A stretch of 64,000 nucleotides of DNA from Parashewanella spongiae (GTDB lineage Bacteria > Pseudomonadota > Gammaproteobacteria > Enterobacterales > Shewanellaceae), in contig NZ_CP037952.1 of the NCBI RefSeq assembly GCF_004358345.1, positions 372,001 to 436,000 on the forward strand, read 5' to 3'. Below are positions 20,206-29,678 of the stretch, one piece after another. Below the pieces are notes generated by a model that was given only the letters and a program-made list of their open reading frames with translations, made no database searches and was not told the origin of the DNA. Made by a program: the position numbers and the translations under genes. Each line of letters begins with the position of its first letter. Within the stretch, counting starts at the first letter, position 1.

Positions 20206-20913
20206 ATGAGTGGTAGAGCCAAGCCGTATCAGGTTCGCAGTAAAATAAAACAGGCCAGCACATTGATGCTGGCCCTGTTAGCTTTAGGACTGTTTGGTGC
20301 ATCGCCACCACAGTTGAATAAGTCTACAACGATTGCCGCTTTAGAATCTCGATATGGGGAACGGGCAGGGAAGCGTGCGAATGCTTGGTTTCAGGTATTG
20401 GAGTCAAATCATAGCAACAGCGAATTAGAACGCCTTGAGCAAGTAAACCGCTTTTTTAATCTGTTTCGCTTTATGGATGATATTAAGCTTTGGGGGCAAT
20501 CAAATTACTGGGCAACACCGATGGAATTTATCGGGGTTAATGCTGGAGATTGTGAAGACTTCTCTATTGCTAAGTACTTTACCTTGTTACAACTCGGTGT
20601 TCCTGAAGAAAAAATGCGTATCACCATGGTAAAGGCCACCAGTGTTCGCCAATATCACATGGTATTGGCTTACTATGAAACTCCTGGTTCGGTACCGCTG
20701 ATTTTAGATAACTTAGATAAAAAAATTAAACGAGCGACAGAGCGAACGGATTTGCTACCAGTTTACAGTTTTAATGGTAAACAATTGTGGCTGAATAAAG
20801 AGAAAGGTCGAGGTGTGTTAGCAGGATCATCTACACGCTTGAAAAAATGGAACGATCTCAATCAAAGGTTAGGAGTCGATCGCCTTCGACTGCCGAAACT
20901 GATTTTGGAGTAG
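20206..20913 (+). CDS. bpfG: LapG/BpfG-type periplasmic cysteine protease
   Basis: 235 residues of the transglutaminase-like cysteine protease family (DUF920). A basic N-terminus and a hydrophobic segment (TLMLALLALGLFGAS, about 19-33) direct it to the periplasm. The catalytic residues are Cys116 in NAGDCEDFS, His151 in RQYHMVLAY and Asp168 in LILDNLD. Acidic residues around the cysteine match the calcium site of LapG. The family cuts adhesins after the dialanine of T-A-A-G, which is present in the adhesin at residues 101-104. The ribosome-binding site is weak. Only 7 bp separate it from the receptor gene that should restrain it. Confidence 0.94.
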   Translation: MSGRAKPYQVRSKIKQASTLMLALLALGLFGASPPQLNKSTTIAALESRYGERAGKRANAWFQVLESNHSNSELERLEQVNRFFNLFRFMDDIKLWGQSNYWATPMEFIGVNAGDCEDFSIAKYFTLLQLGVPEEKMRITMVKATSVRQYHMVLAYYETPGSVPLILDNLDKKIKRATERTDLLPVYSFNGKQLWLNKEKGRGVLAGSSTRLKKWNDLNQRLGVDRLRLPKLILE

Positions 20914-20920
20914 CTAAACA

Positions 20921-22843
20921 ATGACGTTATTTCGACAAATATACGCCTTACTATTTGGTCTGTTTATTTTGGTGATCGTAAGTGTGGGGTATGTACAATT
21001 CACAGAAACACAAAAATTTTTGACCAAGCAAATGGAATCTGACATCAATAATGCCAGTCACTCACTGGGATTGATGTTAGTACCTGCACTAGAAGCTGGG
21101 GATATGGTTCAAGCTGAAACTTTGGTCAATGTCATTTTCGAAGGCGGTTTTTATCAACAAGTGAAATTGGTTTGGCAAGTAGATGGTAAAGAGCAAATTT
21201 GGACCAACCCAATGCACATCCAAGGTGTTCCAAAATGGTTTACCGAATTAGAATTGTTTACACCTATCCGTATAGAAAGTACCGTTACTTCTGGTTGGTT
21301 GCAGCTCGCAACATTAGAAATTACCGCCCACCCTGGGTTTGGCTACCATGAAATGTGGCGCATCATGTCAAATGTGGTCATTTTATTTGGCACTCTGTTT
21401 TTAATTACAATTGTTTGTGCCAGATTTGGATTGAGTTTTTTGCTAGCTCCCTTGCATGGTCTCGCGGAACATTCTCGAAATATGGCGAAACAGCAATTTG
21501 GCCCTGATCTGCCGTTGCCCAAGACACGTGAGCTGCAAGATGTCGTGCAAGCTTTCAACAACATGTCGAGCAAACTCGGTAAGGTATTTGTCTCTTTAGA
21601 TACAGAAGTAGCTAATTTGCGTGAGAAAAATTTAATTGATAACGTTTCAGGCTTGCCAAATCGGCAATATATGATGGGTCGTTTGGACAGCTGGCTAGCC
21701 GAACCAGGAAGCGGTGCAGTGTTGTTGGTCAAATTTGATTGGCTGGAAACCGTACACAGTAAATATGGCTATCAAGTCAGAGACCAAACCATTCGTATTC
21801 TTTCAGAGATGCTCCAAAAAGAATTAGATCAAATATCACCTTCAGTTGTCGCACGTATTGCCGCCTTTGAATTTGCATTTTTGGTTACCGACGTCGAGCA
21901 TGAACAATTAAGTCGTTATTTACAGTGTTTAATTCGAACCGTAAATCAAGAACTCAGCAAAGCAGGATGTAAGCCAAATCAAGAATTCTCCATAGGTATT
22001 GCTGAGCGTAATGGCGAGATGAAAACTTCTGATATTCTGGCTCAAGCGGACAATGCACAGCAACAAGCCACCTTAGAAAATAAAGCCTTCGTTTGGCTGG
22101 AGTCTGATCATAAACAGCGGCTCAATCGAGAACAATGGCGTGCCAGTTTATCAGAGGCCATTGAAGGTCAGAAGTTCCGATTCCGTTGGCAATCGGTACA
22201 ATTATGTGGTGGCAATAAGGTGCTACACCGTGAGGTATATTGTCAATTAGAGTTAGAGGATGAATTCATTCATGCGGGGCAATTTATGCCTTACATCGAA
22301 TTATTGTCCTTAGGCAGTTTATTGGATAAATGTCTGATTCAATCGGTGTATGACATTGGTCTTGCGGAAAAACACTCTGAACCTTTAGCGATAAATCTTA
22401 CCCAACAAAGTATTAAGGATGTTGACTTTCACGATTGGTTACAAGAATTTCTAGCAGGTTGTAAACATACTAAAAAGCTATGCTTTGAATTACCTGAAGC
22501 TGCTGTTCATAGTGATCTTGAATCTTGTAAACGATTATGCGAAGTAGTTCGAGACAATGGTGCTCAAATAGGGATTGATCATTTTGGTCGCCAGCTTGGC
22601 TCTATGGGCTATCTTCAGCAGTTATTGCCAGACTATGTAAAATTAGATCAAGCATTTTCTAATCGAGTGGTTGAAACGGATACTCGGGAATTGTGCCACG
22701 CCTTAATTAATGTCGCAAAAGGGCTTGATATCATGGTGGTTGCTACAGGCATTCAATACACTGAAGAGTTGGCGCATTTTACAAAACTTAATATCAATTC
22801 TTATCAAGGGTTTATTCAGCCTCCAGAAGATATAAACGTTTAA
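20921..22843 (+). CDS. bpfD: LapD/BpfD-type c-di-GMP receptor (degenerate GGDEF-EAL)
   Basis: 640 residues in LapD order: membrane segment (about 5-25), periplasmic domain of LapD_MoxY_N type (about 26-150), second membrane segment (about 150-172), HAMP, a GGDEF-like domain from VSGLPNRQYMM, and an EAL-like domain to the end. The GGDEF signature is absent (FEFAFL at that place) and the EAL motif is replaced (EVYCQL), so the protein should bind c-di-GMP without making or degrading it. In the known system, c-di-GMP-bound LapD sequesters LapG and keeps the adhesin on the cell. This is the last gene of the apparent operon. Confidence 0.93.
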   Translation: MTLFRQIYALLFGLFILVIVSVGYVQFTETQKFLTKQMESDINNASHSLGLMLVPALEAGDMVQAETLVNVIFEGGFYQQVKLVWQVDGKEQIWTNPMHIQGVPKWFTELELFTPIRIESTVTSGWLQLATLEITAHPGFGYHEMWRIMSNVVILFGTLFLITIVCARFGLSFLLAPLHGLAEHSRNMAKQQFGPDLPLPKTRELQDVVQAFNNMSSKLGKVFVSLDTEVANLREKNLIDNVSGLPNRQYMMGRLDSWLAEPGSGAVLLVKFDWLETVHSKYGYQVRDQTIRILSEMLQKELDQISPSVVARIAAFEFAFLVTDVEHEQLSRYLQCLIRTVNQELSKAGCKPNQEFSIGIAERNGEMKTSDILAQADNAQQQATLENKAFVWLESDHKQRLNREQWRASLSEAIEGQKFRFRWQSVQLCGGNKVLHREVYCQLELEDEFIHAGQFMPYIELLSLGSLLDKCLIQSVYDIGLAEKHSEPLAINLTQQSIKDVDFHDWLQEFLAGCKHTKKLCFELPEAAVHSDLESCKRLCEVVRDNGAQIGIDHFGRQLGSMGYLQQLLPDYVKLDQAFSNRVVETDTRELCHALINVAKGLDIMVVATGIQYTEELAHFTKLNINSYQGFIQPPEDINV

Positions 22844-22869
22844 AATTGGTATTATTTACAAATGTAATG

Positions 22870-22911
22870 TGAAATAGTTTTGAACAATATTCAGAACTAT
22901 TTCATTTATTT
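22870..22911 (+). terminator. Putative terminator of the bpf operon
   Basis: A 15-bp A/T-rich inverted repeat with a mismatch (TGAAATAGTTTTGAA 22870-22884, TTCAGAACTATTTCA 22890-22904) is followed by TTTATTTAT, 27 bases after the bpfD stop. Confidence 0.65.
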
Positions 22912-22997
22912 ATGCCCTGTTTATACAATCTAAACCTTATAATTTTTTACACGTTTACTTCAAAGCTTCCTATCAACTTATTTCTACATTCTATTAA

Positions 22998-23128
22998 CCT
23001 AGAAACATCAGTTGACTGCGTTCTCAAGCGTAGAGCACTTCACTTATTGGGTGAAAACCACGGTAATAAAATCATCGTATTGCTCAAACAGTTACTCATA
23101 TACTCAGCGTTCAACTGATGTTTCTAGG
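22998..23128. mobile_element. MITE family C, internally deleted copy (131 bp)
   Basis: Terminal inverted repeats CCTAGAAACATCAGTTGA and TCAACTGATGTTTCTAGG are flanked by the direct repeat ATTAA (22993-22997 and 23129-23133). It matches the ends of the 233-bp family C copies but lacks about 100 bp of the interior. The gap of about 630 bp between bpfD and the next gene holds this element, the bpfD terminator and otherwise unassigned A/T-rich sequence. Confidence 0.9.
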
Positions 23129-23473
23129 ATTAAGTAACCTGAACTCAGGATAAGCAAATCTCTACAGCGCAGCTATTTTTGCCTATTCCAGTGCTGTAAT
23201 TCTCTGAGATAGACTCGCTATTACAGAAAGTTACGCCTCGTACTAGACGAAACTAGCCGCACTATAGATTGAATTTAAACTTATTAAAACATTGAATGAC
23301 TGATTTCATTATCCCGAGTTCAAGTAAGCATAAATTTTGAATTAATCTAACTTTAAATTATTAATAATACTTTAGATTTTCTTGTCACTCGAAAACAAGG
23401 TAACTAGCCTTAAATCGAATAGGATATAGGATAAAGCCTATGTTATGCACGCTAGTGAATATGTTTTGGAGAT

Positions 23474-26400
23474 ATGAATATGGCGGTTGGGCAAAGGGGT
23501 GTACTCAGAAGCGATGAAATTACTGGAACACAAAAACTAGCAAACCTCAGCGTAAGTCATGATGTACAAGTGCGAACCAATAAGACTTCTTTAGCAGCAC
23601 ATGATTACGGTGTTTCAATTACGTCAGATGACATTGTCGAGATATATCGACAATATTTTAAATCTCCAATTTCTGGCAAAATGATTATAGGTGATAAAGT
23701 TGGGCCTACTGCTACAGGAGGTCAACATCAAACCAGCCAGTTAGTTCGTAATACAGTTTTAGTCGGGAATGAAATCTCGCCGCGAGTAGCAGCAAAAAAT
23801 ATAATGAAAAGTGATGAGCTGGCTAAAACAGTGCTAAGTGAAAGCAGTGCGCAGAGGGCGGCTGATATTCTTGTCGAAATTGCGAAAATTGAAGAACCTC
23901 AAAAACCTTCAGAGTTAACAATTCATAAGCATAAATGGGCAGAAATTTTATTAAAAATCGCTCAGTCAAAACAAGATCATGTGGTCGCTGTATTGAATAA
24001 ACTTCCAGATGACAACCGCAATGCAGTATTAGGCCACAGTTGGCGTCACCTAACAACCTTAGATATTGGAAAGACGGAGGAAAGCGAACTATTAAGTTGT
24101 ATCGTCTTAAAAATGGCTCCTGACAAGTCGGCTCAATTTCTTAAACAATGCACTGGTGATCAGGTGTATGCAATATTGCAATGTGGAAGGATGGAAACAT
24201 TTTCCAAAGCACATGAACTTGATTTTGTGAATGTGAGTGCATCTGATGGTTTTAATGTTTTGACTGTTGATTGCTTAAAAGGCGCTACAAGTTATAGAGA
24301 AAGTATGGCCAGTAAAGCGTGTACTTCTATTTTAGCAATAATGGGCGATGAATTGGATGATAAAATTAATAAGCTTCAAAATGAACAACAAAAAGCAATA
24401 AGAGAAATTGCTTCATATAAATATGAACAAAACCTAAATGTAGAACTTGGGGGGACGACCGAAGAAAACCAGAAAGAAGAACAAGGTGCATTATCAGTTT
24501 CAATTGGCAGTTTCTATGTAATAACCGATGAAACTGATGGAGAAGTACCTACCAATTTTCACCAAGATTCCGCTTCGCTTCGAGCTGTAGTTAATAGTAC
24601 ATCTTCTGATCAGAATAGAGGCTATGTGTTAAGACCTGGAATAACCATAGCGACTATTGATCCAACTGCCGCTTTAAGGACAACATCCACAGATTATGAA
24701 GGCGATAATGTGTCCTTTGCTTCTTATTCAACTGATGATGAATTTGATGAATGGATTGGTGGTACCCATACCTTGTTAACTGAACAAAGCCTTCTTCGTA
24801 ATACGTCGCTTAATGAACATAGAAAATCTTTATTAACTAAGTCGGTTAATCAGTCGCTCAGGCCTGTAGGTAACTTTGAAGTTATTCGCTCAGTAGATAA
24901 GCGAATTCATACGACTAGTGTTTTGCCTGCAGCATCGTATTCTTCAGCAATCAAAACAATGAAAAAAGCAAATGAAATGGATACATTAAAAAAAGAAAAA
25001 ACACAGCAAAGTTTGCAAGCGCAAGAGACAATAAGCGATCTTGATACCGCAATGGACTTTGAAGAAAGTATAGATATGCCAAAGTTAGTTGTGGAGACAT
25101 TGGAGCTTGGGCTGAGTGAAAGAGAATACAAAAATATGACAAACCGATTGGGGGACTTTTTACTAGCCGTCGCTCATTCTTGTCAGAGAAGGAAGGCTGA
25201 AATTGAGTATGAAATTCAATCTTGGGAAGAGCAAAAAGCACAATTAGAGACAGCGAGTAATATAAATCAACAAGTAGTCACAGAACAATTAACACGTGCA
25301 ACAGCGAAACTGTCACAGTTAAGAATGATGAAAGAGCACCCACTTTCAACCGTACAACAAAGAATGCTTAGGGATGGTTTTGTTGAATTGCTCGCGCGTT
25401 ATTTAATGCTAGAAAATGAACAAGAGGAGTTTAAGCAACAAACTGTTGGTATACGAGGAGGAAAAAAGGCATTTGCATTAAAGGTTAACAAGCTTCAACA
25501 ATTCCGAGAGGCACTGGACAATCAATCTTGGGAGTCGGTAACACTAATCAGCTCTCTGGTGAATTCTGCACTAGCGAATGCGCGCAAAAAAGATGCGTAT
25601 ATCGCGGCGAAAAAAACAGACCAGCATTTTGAGCTTGAGGGCAAACGTACTTATAGAGATGTTTCACTGGACACTATTGAAAGGTTTGGAAATTATGTCG
25701 TTATGGGGGGGGATTCATCAGCAACGGATTTTGATCAAATGATCCTAGTTCAAGGTTTAAATACTTCTTTAGAGTCAATTGCGGGTCATCAAGGGAGCAT
25801 TGATAAAGAATTACTTCCAAAGATGGAAAAGAAAGAGAAAGCATTACGGACTATGTTGTTTGAAATCGGAGATGAAAAAAAGAAAGTTTATCCAGAAAGC
25901 TTGCATGAAGAATTAGGGCAGATAGAGCAACAAATCGAAGTCATTAACAGCAGAATAAAAGAAGAAGGTAAAGGAAGTACACCTAAAACGACAAAAGAAA
26001 AAATTATGGAAAGGAGACAGCAGCAATTAGATTTAACAACTTTGTATACTGAAGCTCAACAAGCCTATTTGAAATTATCGGGACAGCACGAAACACTCCG
26101 TGAAGAAGTCTGCAAGTTGCTAGAGGAAATTGCTCAGACTGATAAAACAATAAGCTCGATAGAAGATGACATATTAACCAAAGAACAAAAGTTAAAAGAC
26201 AATGACACATGGGGCATAGATAGGCTTTATACCGATGCATTTTCTGCACAAGAGAGGATGCGCACTCATGGTATGTCTACGGAGTTGCAGTATTTTATTG
26301 ATTCTACAAAAGGGGAGAGTAATAAAGTGAAGTATTACTTCCCTGAGCTTGTCGTTGCTCATGCAAAAGATGTACTCCGTGAGTCAGCAGAATCTAAAAT

Positions 26401-27418
26401 GGCGAGTAAATGGAAAGAGGTAAAGGCTGAAGAAAAGCAAATTAAAATAGATGAAGAGCTTTCTATGTTAGAAGAAAGGGCTGTAATAGGTCATCACGAA
26501 GTGTTATTTCACGCATTGGGGCATGAACAATATTGCAATTTAACAGCAATAAAGAAATTAAATAACGAATCACGTAGAAGAATTAGAGATCACTTAATCC
26601 TGAACGGAGCAATTGATATTCCCCGAACACACAAACGAATTATTTTTAATATAGCCAAAGAAGCAGGCATTATTTCACGTGAAAGTTGTTCTTCAGATAT
26701 CTTTATAGAAGAAATAAAACTGTCAGCATCACCATTTCAAGAAGAATTAATGATAGCACTGGCCATTAAAGTACCAGAAACATTTGTGCGCCTAGTATCA
26801 GCCGTCGACCCTATGAAATTAAATGTACATGAACTATGTGCTATCTATGAAGGGTGCCGTGCAATGCCGAGTAATCCAAAACTTCATGATATTGAAAAAC
26901 AATGTGCTGAGTATGCAAAATATAAAACAGTTGATGAGTTGATGCCCAAACAAAATATGGAGATGTGTCTTGCCGCAGGAGAGGCGCTGAACAAGCATAT
27001 ACTACTCATGAATGTGAATAACGCTACTCATTCAGATCAGACTCCAGATTGTATTACCAAAATACCATTTGATAAGCACAAAGTATTCGATTATTCGAAC
27101 CCTAGAATGCAGTTACTTTATGCCTTGAGCTTTGCACAAAACTTTATAGCAGGGGCAGAGGTAGGGATGATGCATTTGTCGGCTTCATTTTTAGAACAAA
27201 GTACTTCTCAACATATTATGCAAGCTCACAACTCCGCTAAGCTTCACATGATAGGTTTAGGTCAGCAATTGCTTGTTGAATCACAGCCAGAATTTAAAGA
27301 AGGAAAATGTTACCAAAATATTTATTTTTCAGCATCGGGATCACCAGGAAACTGCCTAGTAAATACAGATAGTTTTCAGCCAAGAGGTGCAGAGTCAGAT
27401 TGGAATTATAAAAAGTAA
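23474..27418 (+). CDS. Large coiled-coil protein of unknown function (1,314 residues)
   Basis: Not recognised. GGAG lies a few bases before ATG 23474; a second in-frame ATG is 6 bp later. No signal peptide or membrane segment is evident, so it is cytosolic or exported by a signal-free route. The N-terminal 300 residues look helical and repetitive (AADILVEIAKIE, KWAEILLKIAQSK, VVAVLNKLPDDN). A Ser/Thr/Asp-rich stretch follows (about 340-480), then long charged coiled coils (about 500-530, 572-620, 772-833 and 844-911) and a helical C-terminal third with several Cys residues. Base composition is more A/T-rich than the operon upstream, and a MITE lies on its 5' side. It may be a structural protein or an effector-like protein; neither can be shown here. 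Confidence 0.8.
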   Translation: MNMAVGQRGVLRSDEITGTQKLANLSVSHDVQVRTNKTSLAAHDYGVSITSDDIVEIYRQYFKSPISGKMIIGDKVGPTATGGQHQTSQLVRNTVLVGNEISPRVAAKNIMKSDELAKTVLSESSAQRAADILVEIAKIEEPQKPSELTIHKHKWAEILLKIAQSKQDHVVAVLNKLPDDNRNAVLGHSWRHLTTLDIGKTEESELLSCIVLKMAPDKSAQFLKQCTGDQVYAILQCGRMETFSKAHELDFVNVSASDGFNVLTVDCLKGATSYRESMASKACTSILAIMGDELDDKINKLQNEQQKAIREIASYKYEQNLNVELGGTTEENQKEEQGALSVSIGSFYVITDETDGEVPTNFHQDSASLRAVVNSTSSDQNRGYVLRPGITIATIDPTAALRTTSTDYEGDNVSFASYSTDDEFDEWIGGTHTLLTEQSLLRNTSLNEHRKSLLTKSVNQSLRPVGNFEVIRSVDKRIHTTSVLPAASYSSAIKTMKKANEMDTLKKEKTQQSLQAQETISDLDTAMDFEESIDMPKLVVETLELGLSEREYKNMTNRLGDFLLAVAHSCQRRKAEIEYEIQSWEEQKAQLETASNINQQVVTEQLTRATAKLSQLRMMKEHPLSTVQQRMLRDGFVELLARYLMLENEQEEFKQQTVGIRGGKKAFALKVNKLQQFREALDNQSWESVTLISSLVNSALANARKKDAYIAAKKTDQHFELEGKRTYRDVSLDTIERFGNYVVMGGDSSATDFDQMILVQGLNTSLESIAGHQGSIDKELLPKMEKKEKALRTMLFEIGDEKKKVYPESLHEELGQIEQQIEVINSRIKEEGKGSTPKTTKEKIMERRQQQLDLTTLYTEAQQAYLKLSGQHETLREEVCKLLEEIAQTDKTISSIEDDILTKEQKLKDNDTWGIDRLYTDAFSAQERMRTHGMSTELQYFIDSTKGESNKVKYYFPELVVAHAKDVLRESAESKMASKWKEVKAEEKQIKIDEELSMLEERAVIGHHEVLFHALGHEQYCNLTAIKKLNNESRRRIRDHLILNGAIDIPRTHKRIIFNIAKEAGIISRESCSSDIFIEEIKLSASPFQEELMIALAIKVPETFVRLVSAVDPMKLNVHELCAIYEGCRAMPSNPKLHDIEKQCAEYAKYKTVDELMPKQNMEMCLAAGEALNKHILLMNVNNATHSDQTPDCITKIPFDKHKVFDYSNPRMQLLYALSFAQNFIAGAEVGMMHLSASFLEQSTSQHIMQAHNSAKLHMIGLGQQLLVESQPEFKEGKCYQNIYFSASGSPGNCLVNTDSFQPRGAESDWNYKK

Positions 27419-27484
27419 ATAAAATAATCATCATCTACCAGCTCGGCCTAAGAGCGAAGCTGATAGCCGTTTACCGTGAATAGA

Positions 27485-28555
27485 CTATTTAGGTTTATGA
27501 TATTGCGCCGAGTTTTCAGTAACTGCTTTGATGAACGCACCCGCATGCTCAGGATCAACATACTGATGGATACCGTGGCCTAAGTTGAATACATGACCTG
27601 TACCATTACCGTAACTTGCAAGGATTTGCTGAACTTCTTGTTCGATACGAGCAGGTGATGCATAAAGCATGGAAGGATCCATATTGCCTTGCAAAGCCAC
27701 TTTCTCACCGACACGGCGACGAGCATCACCAATATCAACCGTCCAATCCAAGCCTAACGCATCACAACCCGTTTCTGCCATTGATTCAAGCCACAAGCCT
27801 CCACCTTTAGTAAATAAGGTTACAGGTACTTGACGACCATCAGCATGGCGAGTTAATCCATCGACAATTTTGTGCATATAACGCAACGAAAACTCACGAT
27901 AAGCCTGGTGTGACAATGCGCCGCCCCATGAGTCAAATATCATCAACGATTGCGCACCATTAGCAACCTGTGCATTAAGATATAAAATGACCGAATCAGT
28001 CAATTTATCCAATAACATGTGTAATGCTTTGGGCTCAGCGTATGCCATCTTTTTGATTTTTTCAAAGGTTTTGCTTGAACCGCCTTCAACCATATAAGTC
28101 GCGAGCGTCCATGGTGAGCCAGAGAAACCAATCAGCGGTACTTCACCGTTAAGCTCACGGCGGATGGTGCTGACTGCATTCATCACATAGCCTAATTCAT
28201 CTTCAGGATCAGGAATAGAGAGCTTTTCGATAGCGGCAATAGTGTCAGTAGGGCGCTCAAACTTAGGGCCTTCACCAGCTTCAAAATACAATCCTAAGCC
28301 CATGGCATCCGGTACAGTTAAAATGTCCGAAAATAAAATGGCGGCATCTAAGTCATAACGACGTAACGGCTGAAGGGTGACTTCACAAGCAAGTTCGGCA
28401 TTACGGCATAGAGACATAAAATCTCCAGCTTGAGCACGCACTTCACGGTATTCAGGGAGGTAACGTCCAGCCTGACGCATCATCCAAACTGGGGTTCTGT
28501 CTACGGGCTGCTTCAACAATGCCCGTAGGTAACGATCATTTTTTAATTCTGCCAT
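27485..28555 (-). CDS. hemE: Uroporphyrinogen decarboxylase
   Basis: Decarboxylates uroporphyrinogen III to coproporphyrinogen III in heme synthesis; cytosolic. The start is placed at [17 protein letters not shown], giving 356 residues, the usual length. The frame is open 12 codons further upstream, but AGGA lies 9 nt before this ATG. Family motifs are clear: [16 protein letters not shown] with the substrate-binding Arg residues near the N-terminus, [13 protein letters not shown] with the conserved Asp, [17 protein letters not shown], and FNLGHGI near the end. It is divergent from rsd, as is common in this group. Confidence 0.98.
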   Translation of the reverse strand: MAELKNDRYLRALLKQPVDRTPVWMMRQAGRYLPEYREVRAQAGDFMSLCRNAELACEVTLQPLRRYDLDAAILFSDILTVPDAMGLGLYFEAGEGPKFERPTDTIAAIEKLSIPDPEDELGYVMNAVSTIRRELNGEVPLIGFSGSPWTLATYMVEGGSSKTFEKIKKMAYAEPKALHMLLDKLTDSVILYLNAQVANGAQSLMIFDSWGGALSHQAYREFSLRYMHKIVDGLTRHADGRQVPVTLFTKGGGLWLESMAETGCDALGLDWTVDIGDARRRVGEKVALQGNMDPSMLYASPARIEQEVQQILASYGNGTGHVFNLGHGIHQYVDPEHAGAFIKAVTENSAQYHKPK

Positions 28556-28870
28556 CAGGCGGGTTCCTAACAATAAGTCAAACTTGCGCAATAGTTTACC
28601 CGAAACTGTGATTGATATTGCAGTTATTTTTACTGAGTTTGTGTCAGATCAACCCAATTCCGTTTTCTGGAATGAAGTACCTATTGGTTCGATATAAGGT
28701 ATTAGCAAATTGCTATAGCAGCTTAATTGTGACGCAAGTCAAAATTAATAGAATGTTATTTCAATAAAAGTATATTTTTCGGTAATAAAGTTCGATAAAA
28801 AGGTTGATTAAATGCCATTTTGTTCCTTACATTAGAGGTATAGGAAATAATTTAACTGACGGGATATGAG

Positions 28871-29338
28871 ATGCTAAAAAAGTTAGAAAACGCCGAACAG
28901 AAATGGGGCGGGGCAAATAAGCTTATCGATCAATGGCTAAGCAGTCGTCGTAATCTGTTGGTAAATTATTTCCAAGTAGCGGGTTTACCGCCTTATGACA
29001 GTGATGAAAAGTCACTGCCTCCTTTTGAAAATGTTAAAACATTCTGTAACTTATTGGTTGATTATGTCTCAGAAGGACATTTTGAAGTGTACGATCAAGT
29101 GGTGACAGCTTGTGAAAAACAAGGTGAGTCAGGGCAAACCTTAGCCCGTGAATTATTGCCAAAAATCAGCAGTAGTACCGACTTTGTACTCGATTTCAGT
29201 GATAAATATACATCAGCCTCGAGTGATAATATTTTATTAGAGTTAGACGATGACTTGTCACGCTTAGGTTCATCAATCGAAAATCGTTTCGCCTATGAAG
29301 ATGAATTGTTAGAAGTGCTGCATGAGTATTATTCTTAG
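28871..29338 (+). CDS. rsd: Regulator of sigma D (Rsd/AlgQ family)
   Basis: 155 residues, typical for Rsd, which binds the housekeeping sigma-70 factor in stationary phase and shifts RNA polymerase towards alternative sigma factors. Diagnostic segments are ENAEQKWGGANKLIDQWL, RRNLLVNYFQVAGLPP and FCNLLVDYVSEGHFEVYD. It lies next to hemE, as in many gammaproteobacteria. The stop codon TAG is formed by the TA target duplication plus the first G of a MITE. Without the element the codon would read TAA, so the protein is unchanged. Confidence 0.93.
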   Translation: MLKKLENAEQKWGGANKLIDQWLSSRRNLLVNYFQVAGLPPYDSDEKSLPPFENVKTFCNLLVDYVSEGHFEVYDQVVTACEKQGESGQTLARELLPKISSSTDFVLDFSDKYTSASSDNILLELDDDLSRLGSSIENRFAYEDELLEVLHEYYS

Positions 29339-29600
29339 GGTCTGTTGATCTTTCGTGATTGTTTTTGCAGCGATAAATTGGTCATTTTATGCAAGGCAGA
29401 GTTTGTGAGGTTTGGTTATTCCAAATAAGAAAACGATAACGCAGCAGAAATGACTAATTTACGCTGTCTTCGATGCTTTTGAGCATTCACTGTTCTGTGT
29501 TGTGACCAGCTCACTTAGATGGCTAAGCATCACTGCTCACGCCTTGAACAGATAAATGCTCAAATAGCACAAAATTTAATCCTGAAAGATCAACAGACCC
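29338..29600. mobile_element. MITE family A, 263 bp, TA target duplication
   Basis: Perfect 17-bp terminal inverted repeats GGGTCTGTTGATCTTTC and GAAAGATCAACAGACCC are flanked by TA on each side (29336-29337, 29601-29602). It has no coding capacity. A second, interrupted copy lies at 60123-60673 in the opposite orientation. A TA duplication is what IS630/Tc1-type transposases produce, and an IS630-type remnant lies at 44070. The rsd to peptidase gap holds only this element and a terminator. Confidence 0.9.
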
Positions 29601-29621
29601 TAATAAATGCGTTTGATAAAA

Positions 29622-29656
29622 CTAAAAAAAGCAGCACTAAAGAGTGTTGCTTTTTG
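29622..29656 (-). terminator. Bidirectional terminator between rsd and the S9 peptidase gene
   Basis: The stem AAAGCAGCACT / AGTGTTGCTTT has a short loop, with seven A on the left and five T on the right. On the minus strand the U-tract terminates the peptidase gene; on the plus strand it could stop rsd transcripts. Confidence 0.8.
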
Positions 29657-29678
29657 TTGGAAAACATCATTTGAATGA

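Noticed and set aside
22912-23118. 68-codon plus-strand frame after bpfD
   Set aside because: Over half lies in the MITE at 22998-23128; no ribosome-binding site.
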